Below are positions 16,217 through 25,027 of a stretch of DNA of 64,000 nt, in pieces. Both the position numbers and the translations under genes were made by a program. The stretch lies in contig NZ_JAPZVP010000016.1 in assembly GCF_027622875.1 (NCBI RefSeq), positions 1-64,000 on the forward strand, given 5' to 3'. The DNA is from Glycomyces luteolus (GTDB lineage: Bacteria > Actinomycetota > Actinomycetes > Mycobacteriales > Micromonosporaceae). Positions within the stretch are counted from its first letter, which is position 1. Every line of letters starts with the position of its first letter. Under the pieces are notes generated by a model. That model had not been told where the DNA came from. It saw only the letters and a list, made by a program, of their open reading frames with translations, and did not search any database.

Positions 16217-17113
16217 TCAGGGCCTGGTGAGGTCGGAGCGGACGCTGAGGACCTCCAGTGTGTACGGGTTGTCGTCGGGGTCGGTCTCCTCGGCGGTGAT
16301 GCCCGCTCGCAGGAGCGCGGTGCGCATGCGGGACATGGCTTCCTCGAAGCGCTCGGCGAGGCTTTCGGGTTCGGCGAGCACGGTCTCGTAGCCCGGGATC
16401 ATCCAGGTCGCGAAGACGCCGCTGCCGCCGTCGTCGATGGTGTCCATTTCGACGTGGGCACCGCCGTGGTCGCGGTTCTCGGGCCGGTTCCACAGCGGGA
16501 TGCCCGCCGCTTCGAGTGCGCCGCAGGTGAGCTCGTAACGGCGTTCGAGTGCGTGGCGCCGTTCGGGGCCGACCTGGCGGGTCTGGTCGCCTTGGGGTTC
16601 GTCGAGGCTGAGGGCGGTCCGTACGGCGGCGTTCGCGATCGCGTCCTCGGCGACGACCTCGGTGTAGAGGGCGGCCAGCGCGTGCTCGTACGCGGCGGCC
16701 CCGGTCAGGTAGGCGCGCAGGAGGTGCGGTCCGCCGGCGGTGAGGCGCGCGATCTGGTTGGGGCCGAGGCGAACGGCCGGTGCGGGCGTCACCCGGTACC
16801 CGGCGTGTTCGGCGTCGTGTTTGAGCGCCTTCATGGCGTCGACGGCGCGGGCCATGCGGTCGCCGCCGGTCTCCATAGTGTGGGCGCAGGCGCTCCAGGC
16901 GTGGTCGCTGCGTCTGAGGTAGGCGGTCACCTGCTCGGCCCGGTCGATGAGCGCGAGGTAGTCCGCGCCGTGCCAGGGCGGGGAGAGTTCGAGGACGGTG
17001 CGGCCGTAGTCGAGGCCGAGTTGCCGTACTTCGGCGACGGCTTCGCGGGTGGCCTCGCCGAGGGCGCGGAGTTGGCGCGGGTCGGCGTCGAGGCACTGCT
17101 GGAAGGTGGGCAC
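16217..17113 (-). CDS. MPTFQQ-type WXG protein with own C-terminal domain
   Basis: 298 residues starting at GTG 17113 (MPTFQQCLDADPRQL). PPWHGADYLAL (about residue 46) is the WXG turn, and HAGYRVTPAPAVRLGPNQIARLTAGGPHLLRAYL corresponds to the GIGYxVxPxP...LGP...SAGPGAPxxLAAY block of 2148-3209 and 7434-7955. From about residue 185 a different domain follows (RRHALERRYELTCGALEAAGIPLWNRPENRDHGGAHVEMDTIDDGGSGVFATWMIPG...), not recognised. No immunity-like gene sits next to it, so the C-terminus may be structural rather than toxic. Confidence 0.65.
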   Translation of the reverse strand: MPTFQQCLDADPRQLRALGEATREAVAEVRQLGLDYGRTVLELSPPWHGADYLALIDRAEQVTAYLRRSDHAWSACAHTMETGGDRMARAVDAMKALKHDAEHAGYRVTPAPAVRLGPNQIARLTAGGPHLLRAYLTGAAAYEHALAALYTEVVAEDAIANAAVRTALSLDEPQGDQTRQVGPERRHALERRYELTCGALEAAGIPLWNRPENRDHGGAHVEMDTIDDGGSGVFATWMIPGYETVLAEPESLAERFEEAMSRMRTALLRAGITAEETDPDDNPYTLEVLSVRSDLTRP

Positions 17114-17117
17114 GGGT

Positions 17118-17435
17118 TCAGTCGCCGGGTCTGCCGTGGAGGGAGGCCGCGATCCGCTCGAAGTCGGCGGCGGTGGCGGCGTCGGCGTGGTCCCAGTGCG
17201 CGGCGAGGTCGTCGAGCACTTCGGCGGTGTCGACGAGGTGGACGTCGAGTTCGTCCATGTCCGCGCGGATGTCGTCGGCGAGGTGTTCGGCGGCCGCGGC
17301 GCTCATGAAGCCGGAGACGGCCCGCTCGGCGCCGGTGGTGTCGATCGGCAGGTGTGCGGCGCGGGAGGCGTACTCCCGCATCGCGTTCGAGGCGCCGCGG
17401 ATGGCGCGCGACTGGGCTTGGACTCGGCCGAACAT
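17118..17435 (-). CDS. Small helical WXG100-like partner protein
   Basis: 105 residues from ATG 17435 (MFGRVQAQSRAIRGASNAMREYASRAAHLP). It shares SGFMSAAAAEHLADDIRADMDELDVHLVDTAEVLDDLAAHWDHADAAT with the 7111-7431 protein and ends 4 bp before the MPTFQQ gene. With 3216-3548 and 7111-7431 it makes three copies of the same two-gene arrangement in this window. Confidence 0.7.
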   Translation of the reverse strand: MFGRVQAQSRAIRGASNAMREYASRAAHLPIDTTGAERAVSGFMSAAAAEHLADDIRADMDELDVHLVDTAEVLDDLAAHWDHADAATAADFERIAASLHGRPGD

Positions 17436-17481
17436 GGCGCCTCCTGCGGGATTCGGTTCCCCGACGGTAGCGCCGCGGCGG

Positions 17482-18294
17482 TCACTGCTCGGCTTCGGCT
17501 TCAGTCCTGCCGTTCTCGCCGTTCTCCAAGGGCCACACGGTGGCTTCGACGGAGCCGACGAGTTCGAGGGGCCCGACGAGGGAGGCGGTGCGGGCGACGG
17601 TGAAGTCGTCGAGGGCGAGGAGGCTGATGCCGCCGCGGCTCTGGGCGACGGCGGCGTAGTAGGCGCCGGTGCCGCGGTCCTGGAAGACCCAGCCGGGCCG
17701 GGTGTCGGTGGGGATGGTCGGGACCTTGGAGCGGGCGCCGGGGAGGCTGCCGGTGGCGGCGGTGTCGGGTGCGTAGGGCGCGCCCGAGTACTGCTGCGGG
17801 TGGCGCGGTTCGGGCGCGGTCGGGTAGTCCTGCGGCTCGGGTTCCATGGGGGTCTCCGTGTAGTCCGGCATCTGGTAGCGGGTCGGGTCGCCCGACACCG
17901 GGATCGGCGGCGGGTTCACCGGTTGGTCGGGCACGTTGATGAGCGTGCGCATTTCGACCTTCCCCGCAACGTAGCTCACCAGCCACAGTCCGAGGGCGAG
18001 GGCGGCGAGATCGACGCCGACGGCGAGGAGGACGCGCAGGTTGGCGTTGAGCCCGGTGCCGAACTGCGCCAAGGAGAACAGACCCGCTGCTAGGGCGAAG
18101 ACGACGAGGCCGGCGAGGGCGCCGGTCATGACGGCGGGGCGGCCGAGGCGGGGGACGGGGGCGGAGGGCCACTTCTCGGAGGCGCGGACGCCGCCGAGGG
18201 CGGTGGCGGCGAGGGCGGCGACGGCGAGACCGGCGACGGCGAAGGCGATCGCCGCGGCGGTGAGCCGCCCGGCGATGTCGTCGATGTAGTCCAT
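17482..18294 (-). CDS. Three-TM membrane protein with Pro/Tyr-rich soluble tail
   Basis: 270 residues from ATG 18294. Three N-terminal hydrophobic helices are visible (AAAIAFAVAGLAVAALAATAL; AVMTGALAGLVVFALAAGLFSLAQF; VLLAVGVDLAALALGLWLVSYVAG). A Pro-rich linker (PPPIPVSGDPTRYQMPDYTETPMEPEPQDYPTAPEPRHPQQ) follows, then a small soluble domain GWVFQDRGTGAYYAAVAQSRGGISLLALDDFTV. It is the first gene of the minus-strand WXG series, divergent from the T4SS-like operon. It may be a membrane partner; no family recognised. Confidence 0.6.
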   Translation of the reverse strand: MDYIDDIAGRLTAAAIAFAVAGLAVAALAATALGGVRASEKWPSAPVPRLGRPAVMTGALAGLVVFALAAGLFSLAQFGTGLNANLRVLLAVGVDLAALALGLWLVSYVAGKVEMRTLINVPDQPVNPPPIPVSGDPTRYQMPDYTETPMEPEPQDYPTAPEPRHPQQYSGAPYAPDTAATGSLPGARSKVPTIPTDTRPGWVFQDRGTGAYYAAVAQSRGGISLLALDDFTVARTASLVGPLELVGSVEATVWPLENGENGRTEAEAEQ

Positions 18295-18678
18295 GGTGGT
18301 CTCCGCGAGGTAGGTGCTCGGCCTGGTGGCCGGCGGTGTGGGCTGGATGGAGCTGTGTCGGACCGTGCTGAGTCGTCGGGCTCTATTGTGCGGCGCCGGG
18401 CCGCTTCCGAGCGTAGGACACCGGCCTCCCTGAGTTTAGTGTCGGATTGCCGACACGGAGTGATCGCGCCCATCGGATTGCCTTCCGGCGCTGAATCAAG
18501 TTCACTGTCTCGTGGCAACGCTTGCAGTCGCTCTTCGCCCCGGCGAACGTGCGTTCTGTCAGCACTGCGGCATATGATGAGGGGCAGACCCCCGATGGGT
18601 TGGGAGACAAGAAACATGAGTGAAGTTTGCGTTACGTGAGACTGTAGTGACTGCTGTGACGGAAGGATGGGACTGACG
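18295..18678. promoter_or_regulatory. Divergent promoter region between WXG series and T4SS-like operon
   Basis: This is a 384-bp non-coding stretch between the divergent genes 17482-18294 and 18679. It holds an inverted repeat GTGTCGG-ATTG-CCGACAC at 18439-18456, a possible operator. The rest is moderately AT-richer than the genes, as expected for a promoter region. No confident -35/-10 pair was assigned. Confidence 0.45.
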
Positions 18679-18957
18679 ATGATGAGAGAGACACTCTGGA
18701 CGGTGGCCGCGCACGCCCAGGCCGGCGCCGAGATCAATACGCAGGGGATCATCGGGTTCTTCCTGTCGAAGATCGCCCCGATCCTCCTGGCGATCCTCGG
18801 GCTCATCTTCATCGCGCGTTCCAACAAGGGCGAGGTCAGCCGCGTGCTCACCTCCTCGACCATCGCGATCATCGGCATCGCGTTCATCGCCGGAGCCGTG
18901 GTCCTGGTGGCCGTCGGCAGCGGTCTGGTCGACGTCCTCTTCAGCTCCGAGGACTAG
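18679..18957 (+). CDS. VirB2-like pilin-type small membrane protein
   Basis: About 92 residues. The start is ambiguous among ATG 18667, 18679 and 18682; GGAAGG at 18661 fits 18679 best. After a short N-terminus and AHAQAGAEIN come two hydrophobic helices (GIIGFFLSKIAPILLAILGLIFIA; TIAIIGIAFIAGAVVLVAVGSGLVDVLF) joined by a short basic loop RSNKGEVSR. This is the VirB2/TrbC plan. It is the first gene before the VirB3- and VirB4-like genes, the usual VirB2-3-4 order. It may form the pilus or a membrane subunit. Confidence 0.55.
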   Translation: MMRETLWTVAAHAQAGAEINTQGIIGFFLSKIAPILLAILGLIFIARSNKGEVSRVLTSSTIAIIGIAFIAGAVVLVAVGSGLVDVLFSSED

Positions 18958-19005
18958 AGCGACGCACCCCAATTGCCCTGAGTTAAGGCCGGACGGAGGA
19001 CGCCC

Positions 19006-19395
19006 ATGCGCTTGCGCACCGATGACGACATCTACCGTGCCCGGCTGCTGTACCTCGGCCCTCCCGGCTACACCCTCCCCGTCCACCTCCCCTACGGGCA
19101 GTACGGGGCCTTCGCCGCACTGCTGGCCCTGTTCATGCTGCTCCGCTGGGCGTTCACCGGCGACGTGGACCTCTTCCCCGCCATCGAGATCTCCCTCGCC
19201 CTCGTGGCCACTTCGCTGATCTTCCGCTACGTCGACGCCGACCGCCCCGCCACGACCGTGGTCCGCACACTGCTCACCGACTGGAAGCACACGCGAGACG
19301 CCGGGGACGAGAAGCGGATACCCGCGTTCACGACCCGTTCGATCCGCTTGCGGCCCACACTCGTGGACCCTGTCCGAACTGAGGAGCGCTTATGA
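19006..19395 (+). CDS. VirB3/PrgI-like membrane protein
   Basis: 129 residues from ATG 19006. Its two hydrophobic stretches (QYGAFAALLALFMLLRWAF; AIEISLALVATSLIFRYVD) are separated by a short acidic loop, followed by a cytosolic basic tail. The short N-terminal region, two helices and position immediately before the VirB4-like ATPase (4-bp overlap) match VirB3/PrgI proteins, which anchor VirB4 to the membrane. Sequence identity to any named family is weak. Confidence 0.55.
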   Translation: MRLRTDDDIYRARLLYLGPPGYTLPVHLPYGQYGAFAALLALFMLLRWAFTGDVDLFPAIEISLALVATSLIFRYVDADRPATTVVRTLLTDWKHTRDAGDEKRIPAFTTRSIRLRPTLVDPVRTEERL

Positions 19396-22300
19396 GCGGC
19401 GAGGATCGCCGACAGCCCGTCGCCAAGTTCTCCGCACCCCGGCCGCCCGCGCCCGTGCGCGACCGGGAGCGGCAGTCAGGCGACCTCGGCGACGACGCAA
19501 CCGCTCTGGCCGACGCGGTCTTCCGGGCGGAGCCCGTCAAGCGGCAGAGCGCCGAGCCCGCCAACGGGCACACCGCGGAGCCGGCGCAGGCGCACCGCAC
19601 GGCAAGCCCGCCCCTGCAGAGCCCCACCCAGCCGAGCCCGGCCGCCACGCCCTCCCCAGTCGACCCCGTCCGACACGCGTCGCCACCTGCGTCGATGACA
19701 CCGCCGTCGGCGAGTCGTCCACAGGGTTATCCCCAGGGTTATCCACAGAATCAGGGGAGTTATCCACAGGGGTATCCACAGCGTTACCCACAGGCGCCTA
19801 CCAGCGGAAATCCACAGGGTTATCCACAACACAACGGTAGTTATCCACAGCCGGGGCAGAGTTATCCACAGGCTGTTGACCAGCGGCGCGGGAATGTTTC
19901 CACAGGTCGTACAGCAGCTGAACAAAAGGGTGCACAAAGGGTGCCGGGCCAGGACCTCGTCCCGGTCAAGCAGGCCCGCGCCGAGGCCGCGGTGCTCGAC
20001 ACCACCGACCAGAAGCCGACCCGCGTCAAGCCGCTCCCCAGGGACAAGGAGAAGCAGCCGCTCCGCGAGCTCAGCCTCACCGAGATCGCCGGGCACGCCA
20101 CGTTCACGCCCGCCTCGGTCACCGCCTGGTACAAGCTGCCCGGGGTCCGCTGGTCCTTCCGGCCCGACCTCGAGCGCGAGGCGCTCATCGTCGCCATCGC
20201 CGAGCAGTTCGCCGGCCTTGCTGGCATGCGCGTCCACCTGCGCCGCACCACCCGCCCGTTCCCGGCCGACCAGTGGGCCCGCACTGTGGACCGCTACACC
20301 GCGCGCCCGCTGCGCACCGTCCCCGGCGGCACCAGCTGGGCCGACCACCTCGTGGCCGCCCAGCGCCACCTGCAGTCCCTCTCGCACGCCGAAGGCGAGA
20401 CGTTCCTCGGCATCACCTTCAGCCGCCGCGGCACCCTCGACCAGCTGGGCGAGAAGGTCGGCCGCATGTTCGGCCGCGGCACCAAGCTCTCCGAGCGCGA
20501 GAAGATCGAGAAGCGAAGCCTCCAGTTCGACGAAGTCCTCGGCTCCTTCGGCGTGCGCGCCCGCCGCGCCACCACCGCCGAGCTCGAATGGCTCGTCTAC
20601 CGCTCGGTCGCGCTCGGCATGTCGCCGCCGCGCCTGCTCTCGGGCTCGAACGGCGAGTGGGAGTCCGGCGACGTCCTGGCCCTCACCGAGTCGATCGAGC
20701 GCTACCGCAGCCCCTACGGCTCAACGGTGAAGCTCGTCAACCGCCTCACCGGCGAGGAGAAGCACACCGCGGTCCTCACCGTCGGCCGCATGGAGGAGCT
20801 CGAGATCCCCCAGCGCCACGAGCCGTGGCTGCACTTCCACGAGCGCTGCCCGTGGCCCGTCGAGATCTCCAGCCGCATCGACATCCTCGGCCCCGGCGAG
20901 GCCTTCCGCGACCTCGACCACCGCCTGCGCCTCATCCGCTCCCAGCAGCGCGACTACGACGAGCACGCGATGGACGCACCGCCGGAGCTCCAGCGCCTCG
21001 CCGAACGCGCCCTCGGCGTGGGCGACGAGATGACCACGGGCCTGCCCATCGACGCCGCGCGCGCCCACGGCTGGCACCGCATCGCGGTCACCGCCGACAC
21101 GAAGGAAGAGTGCCTGGAGCGCGCCCGCACGCTGATGCAGATGTACCAGCGGGACATGCGCATCAGCCTCCAGCACCCGAAGAACCAGGACTGGCTGGCC
21201 CGCGAGTTCATCCCGGGCGAGCCGGTCGCGCAGACCGGGTACGTGCGCCGCATGCCGGTGAAGCTCTTCGCCGCGGCCCTGCCGCAGGCGGCGTCCACAG
21301 TGGGCGACCAGCGGGGCGACCTCATCGGCCGCACCGCGGGCACCTGCCGCCGCCCGGTCTTCCTCGACATGCACTTCGCCACCGAGGTCCGCGAGAAGTC
21401 GGGCCTCTCGGTCTTCGTCGCCGAACCCGGCGGCGGCAAGTCCACGCTCATGGGAGCGATCGGCTACCTCGCGGCCCGCCGCGGCGTCCAGGTCACGCTC
21501 CTCGACCCTTCGGGCCCGCTCGCACGGCTGTGCGAGATGCCCGAGCTCAAGCCGTTCTCGCGGGTCCTCAACCTCACCGGCTCGGAGTACGGGACGCTCG
21601 CGCCGTACGCGCTCATCCCCTCCCCGAAGCGCGAGCACTACGAGGACTCCCCCGACGGCCAGCGCGAGTACGACATCGCGATCTCCAACGCCCGCAGCGA
21701 AAGGCGCATGCTCGTCCAGGACATCTGCGCGATGCTCCTGCCGCCGCAGATCCAGCGCGAGGCGAGCACGGCCCGGCTCCTGCGCCACGCGGCCCGGCAC
21801 GTGCCGGCCGAAGAGGACTCGACGATCGAGGACATCGTCGAGTCCCTCCAGGACGCCGAGGACCACGTCACCGGCGACGGCGCCGAACTCGCCGCGCTCC
21901 TGCTCGACACCGCGGAGATGCCGCTCGCGAAGCTGTTCTTCGGCAGCCCCGACAAGGGCGTGCTCGAGGACGACACCGCGCTCACCGTCATCACCATGTC
22001 CGGCCTGCGCCTGCCCGACCTCGGCATCGAGCGCGAGTACTGGAGCGCTGAAGAGGCCCTGGCCCTGCCGATGCTGCACACCGCGCACCGCCTGGCCGTG
22101 CGCCGCGCCTACGGCGGGGACATGCACCGCCGCAAGCTCGTCGGCCTCGACGAGGCGCACTTCATGGAGGGCTGGAAGTCCGGCCGCTCGTTCCTAGTGC
22201 GCCTGGCCCGCGACTCCCGCAAATGGAACCTCGCGGCGCTGGTGGCGAGCCAGAACCCGAAGGACATCCTCGGGCTCGACGTGCAGAACCTGGTCTCCAC

Positions 22301-22559
22301 GGTCTTCGTCGGCCGCATCGCCGAGGACCGCGAGGTGGCCGAGGAAGCGCTGAAGCTGCTGCGCGTACCCACGGGCGTCGGCTACGAGAGCGTCCTCGCC
22401 TCGCTCTCCGAAGTGGACGCTGCGGAGACCCAGAAGCTCCCCTACCGCGAGTTCGTGATGCGCGACGTCGACGGACGCGTCCAACGCATCCGCGCCGACT
22501 TCAGCTGGGTCCGCAATCTGCTCGAGTACCTGAACACCACGCCCGGGGAGGCAAAGTGA
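19392..22559 (+). CDS. VirB4-like secretion ATPase with Pro/Gln-rich N-terminus
   Basis: 1055 residues from ATG 19392. Residues 1-200 are disordered and include YPQ repeats at about 113-158, encoded by the DnaA-box cluster described separately. The VirB4-type N-domain follows. The ATPase core has Walker A EPGGGKST at about residues 678-685 and Walker B KLVGLDEAHF at about 914-923, then an arginine-rich LVRLARDSRKWNLAALVASQNP segment with a conserved Q. These match the VirB4/TraC family that powers type IV secretion. The usual VirB4 length is about 800 residues; the extra length is the N-terminal linker. It overlaps the genes on both sides. Confidence 0.8.
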   Translation: MSGEDRRQPVAKFSAPRPPAPVRDRERQSGDLGDDATALADAVFRAEPVKRQSAEPANGHTAEPAQAHRTASPPLQSPTQPSPAATPSPVDPVRHASPPASMTPPSASRPQGYPQGYPQNQGSYPQGYPQRYPQAPTSGNPQGYPQHNGSYPQPGQSYPQAVDQRRGNVSTGRTAAEQKGAQRVPGQDLVPVKQARAEAAVLDTTDQKPTRVKPLPRDKEKQPLRELSLTEIAGHATFTPASVTAWYKLPGVRWSFRPDLEREALIVAIAEQFAGLAGMRVHLRRTTRPFPADQWARTVDRYTARPLRTVPGGTSWADHLVAAQRHLQSLSHAEGETFLGITFSRRGTLDQLGEKVGRMFGRGTKLSEREKIEKRSLQFDEVLGSFGVRARRATTAELEWLVYRSVALGMSPPRLLSGSNGEWESGDVLALTESIERYRSPYGSTVKLVNRLTGEEKHTAVLTVGRMEELEIPQRHEPWLHFHERCPWPVEISSRIDILGPGEAFRDLDHRLRLIRSQQRDYDEHAMDAPPELQRLAERALGVGDEMTTGLPIDAARAHGWHRIAVTADTKEECLERARTLMQMYQRDMRISLQHPKNQDWLAREFIPGEPVAQTGYVRRMPVKLFAAALPQAASTVGDQRGDLIGRTAGTCRRPVFLDMHFATEVREKSGLSVFVAEPGGGKSTLMGAIGYLAARRGVQVTLLDPSGPLARLCEMPELKPFSRVLNLTGSEYGTLAPYALIPSPKREHYEDSPDGQREYDIAISNARSERRMLVQDICAMLLPPQIQREASTARLLRHAARHVPAEEDSTIEDIVESLQDAEDHVTGDGAELAALLLDTAEMPLAKLFFGSPDKGVLEDDTALTVITMSGLRLPDLGIEREYWSAEEALALPMLHTAHRLAVRRAYGGDMHRRKLVGLDEAHFMEGWKSGRSFLVRLARDSRKWNLAALVASQNPKDILGLDVQNLVSTVFVGRIAEDREVAEEALKLLRVPTGVGYESVLASLSEVDAAETQKLPYREFVMRDVDGRVQRIRADFSWVRNLLEYLNTTPGEAK
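19715..19870 (+). repeat. DnaA-box cluster inside the VirB4-like coding sequence
   Basis: Five exact TTATCCACA boxes occur at 19739, 19760, 19820, 19841 and 19862, all in the same orientation and spaced 21, 60, 21 and 21 bp. One-mismatch boxes lie at 19715 (TCGTCCACA), 19727 (TTATCCCCA), 19772 (GTATCCACA) and 19784 (TTACCCACA). They are read as Tyr-Pro-Gln with TAT CCA CAG, codons that a high-GC genome normally avoids in favour of TAC CCG CAG. This suggests selection on the DNA sequence as well as on the protein. Confidence 0.75.
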
Positions 22560-24484
22560 CCGACCCCTCCGCCGATCACGACCTTGCCCCTCCCACATCC
22601 GCACACCGACCATCCAGCCTCGCGAAACGCGCGGCCGGACGACTCGGCCGCGTGCTGCTCGCCCTGGCGGCGGCAGTCGGCGCCCTGGTCTTCACACCGG
22701 GAATGGCTGGAGCGCAAGGCGATGCGGAGGGGTGCACCGATTACGAGTGGCACACCTACTGGTCCCAGTGCATCGACGAACTGCCCAGGGGACAAGAACT
22801 CCAGTGCGAGGCCGCACCTCAACCGGCCTCGCCCGACTCCGGCATGGCGGGTTGGTTCGCCGAGCCGAGCAGACTCGACAAGAGCGAGGGCATCGGTACT
22901 TACAGCGCCTACGGCTACGCCGGGTACCAACTCCCGATGTACGGCTCGCAGGAGATGGCCATCGGCGGCGGCTGCATGGACGCGGTCACGATCCCCAACG
23001 GCGCAGACACCGCGAACGCTTTGGCGAACATGGAATTCAACCTGTCGGTCGCCACTGTCGGCGCCGCGAACTCGATGCGCCAGGCCGCGTGGGAGCCCGA
23101 CAACATGTGGGGCTGGTCCAATGACTTCATGGAGCAGGGCACAGAGATCCTGTACCGCCAGATCTTCACCGTGTTCGGCGCCGTCACCATCGGCGTTATC
23201 GGTATCTACCTGCTTTGGCGATCTCGGCAAGCCGACATGAACAACGCGGTCACGACCGTGGCCTGGGCCGTACTCATCCTCGTGCTCGTCACCGCCGTAG
23301 TGCGCTGGCCTGTCAAGGCCGCCGAGTACACCGACCAGGCACTGACCATCGGCATGAACCTCAGCACCGTGCTCATCAACGATGACAAGGTCCAGGGCTG
23401 CATCCGCGAAGACGGCATGACCCAAGACCGCTATGACGAGCTCAAGGAGCTCAACGGCGAAGACTTCTGCATCGACACTCGATCAGCCGCCGTGGTCGCC
23501 TCCGACACAGTCTCCGGTCAGGTGCTTTACCAGAACTGGCTGCGGACGATGCTCGGCCAGAGCGAAGAGGTCACCTTCCAGGAGCGCGACGGCGAGGTCG
23601 TGGAAGACGCCGAGGGCAACCCGGTCGTCACCGATTCCAACGCTGCATATAAGTACGGCCCTGCTCTCTTTGCAGCTCAGGCGTTCTCATGGCAGGAAGA
23701 CGCCGAAGCCGACGATCCTGGCACCCGAAACGACCTCATCGAGGAGAAGCAGGAGATCTGGCGAAACCTGGTCGCCCAGATTCAGACGGAAGACCCTGAG
23801 GCGTACGCGAACATCAGCGGCCAGCGCGCCTGGGAGCGTACCGGCACCGGATTCCTCGCCCTCCTGACCGCGATCTTCTTCTCGCTCTTCGATCTCACGG
23901 CATCGATTCTGATCATCCTCGGCTTCATGATCGTTCGCTTCGCGATCGTCGCCTTGCCGATCATCGGCACGATCGCGCTCCTTCGGCCGGCTGGCGGCCC
24001 ATTCAAACGCCTGGTCAACACGGTGCTCGGGGCGATCATCAACGTCGCTATCTTCTCGCTCGCCGCAGTGATCTACATCTGGGCTTCGAGCCGCATCCTG
24101 GGCACCACCATGCCCGTCTGGCTACAGGTCGTCCTTATTGGACTATTGGGTATCGCCGCCTGGCTGCTCCTAAGGCCCGGGCGACGCATCGCCGGGCTCG
24201 CTGCAGGCGGCGGCGTGGCCGACTCCTTCCTCGGCAGACGCACAGGCGAGGCCGAACGGGAAGCCGAACGCGAGCGAGAACGGGTCTCGCGGCGCCGCGA
24301 CGACGCGCGACCGGAAGAGGTTGCCGACAGCGTCCGCACTCCGCGCGGCACTGACACCCTGCCCGAGCAGAAGACGGGAGCCGACCAACCGGCCGGCACC
24401 GGCGGCCCCAGCGCGACGAGTGCGTCTGGCGGGGGCGGCGGCTCCGGCGGTGGAGAGGTCTACCGGCCTTCGAGAAAAGAGTGA
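22556..24484 (+). CDS. VirB6/TrbL-like polytopic membrane protein
   Basis: 642 residues. The start is GTG 22556, overlapping the stop of the ATPase gene (GTGA), with GGGGAGG just upstream. A signal-type N-terminus (GRVLLALAAAVGALVFTPGMAGAQG) is followed by a Cys-containing extracellular region (GCTDYEWHTYWSQCIDELP). Several TM helices follow (IFTVFGAVTIGVIGIYLLW; VAWAVLILVLVTAVVRWPV; LLTAIFFSLFDLTASILIILGFMIVRFAIVALPIIGTIALL; VLGAIINVAIFSLAAVIYIWASSRI; WLQVVLIGLLGIAAWLLL). The C-terminus is charged and Gly-rich. VirB6-like proteins form the inner-membrane channel of T4SSs; position and topology support this. Confidence 0.65.
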   Translation: MTDPSADHDLAPPTSAHRPSSLAKRAAGRLGRVLLALAAAVGALVFTPGMAGAQGDAEGCTDYEWHTYWSQCIDELPRGQELQCEAAPQPASPDSGMAGWFAEPSRLDKSEGIGTYSAYGYAGYQLPMYGSQEMAIGGGCMDAVTIPNGADTANALANMEFNLSVATVGAANSMRQAAWEPDNMWGWSNDFMEQGTEILYRQIFTVFGAVTIGVIGIYLLWRSRQADMNNAVTTVAWAVLILVLVTAVVRWPVKAAEYTDQALTIGMNLSTVLINDDKVQGCIREDGMTQDRYDELKELNGEDFCIDTRSAAVVASDTVSGQVLYQNWLRTMLGQSEEVTFQERDGEVVEDAEGNPVVTDSNAAYKYGPALFAAQAFSWQEDAEADDPGTRNDLIEEKQEIWRNLVAQIQTEDPEAYANISGQRAWERTGTGFLALLTAIFFSLFDLTASILIILGFMIVRFAIVALPIIGTIALLRPAGGPFKRLVNTVLGAIINVAIFSLAAVIYIWASSRILGTTMPVWLQVVLIGLLGIAAWLLLRPGRRIAGLAAGGGVADSFLGRRTGEAEREAERERERVSRRRDDARPEEVADSVRTPRGTDTLPEQKTGADQPAGTGGPSATSASGGGGGSGGGEVYRPSRKE

Positions 24485-24487
24485 CCG

Positions 24488-25027
24488 ATGAACCGAGCCC
24501 TCCGGATCATCTTCTCCCGCTATGGGATCGTCGTCATCATCCTGGTACTCGTACTCGGGGTGATCGCACTGGCCACGGAACGCCAGCAGACGCCACTCGA
24601 CGGCGGCGTTTCCAACAGTGGCAGCTCGACCTCTGAAGCGAGTTCAGAAGCTTTCACCGAAGACGACGGCCTCGCGACCGAGAACTGCGAAGGCGACGAC
24701 TGCTATCCCGACGTGGAACTCCCGCAGGAAGCGGTGGACCGCTCGGTCGAATTCGCCGAGGTCTGGCTCAACCCGAACGGGCACAATGCCGACAGCTGGT
24801 ACGACTCGCTCCTTCCCTTCATCACCGACGAGCAGGCCGAGCTGTTGCAGGGTGTCGACCCCATCTCGGTACCCGCCACGGCGATCACCGGTGACCCTGT
24901 CCCCGAGGGCGCGAAGGTCGGCATCCCGATGGATACGGGCACGCTGACGCTCACCATGACTGAGGGCTCCAACAACCTGACCGGGACCGGCTGGCTCGTC
25001 TCGGCGATCGACTGGGAGCAGTCATGA
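24488..25027 (+). CDS. VirB8-like single-pass membrane protein
   Basis: 179 residues from ATG 24488, 3 bp after the VirB6-like gene. One N-terminal TM helix (GIVVIILVLVLGVIALATE) is followed by a Ser-rich spacer with CEGDDC. The extracellular domain (QEAVDRSVEFAEVWLNPNGHNADSWYDSLLPFITDEQAELL...) looks like the NTF2-type fold of VirB8/TcpC proteins, beginning with an AVEFAxxW-type helix. The stop overlaps the next start (ATGA). The role is inferred from operon and shape. Confidence 0.55.
   Translation: MNRALRIIFSRYGIVVIILVLVLGVIALATERQQTPLDGGVSNSGSSTSEASSEAFTEDDGLATENCEGDDCYPDVELPQEAVDRSVEFAEVWLNPNGHNADSWYDSLLPFITDEQAELLQGVDPISVPATAITGDPVPEGAKVGIPMDTGTLTLTMTEGSNNLTGTGWLVSAIDWEQS

Noticed and set aside
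15362-17308. Long plus-strand open frame of 648 codons
   Set aside because: Shadow of the YbaB-like and WXG genes on the minus strand; no ribosome site or motifs.
19715-19870. Chromosomal oriC
   Set aside because: DnaA boxes are present, but no dnaA, dnaN, rpmH or gyrB lies near and the boxes sit within a coding sequence with no AT-rich unwinding region.
19716-19904. CRISPR array
   Set aside because: The repeats are short, in a coding frame, and there are no spacers of constant length.
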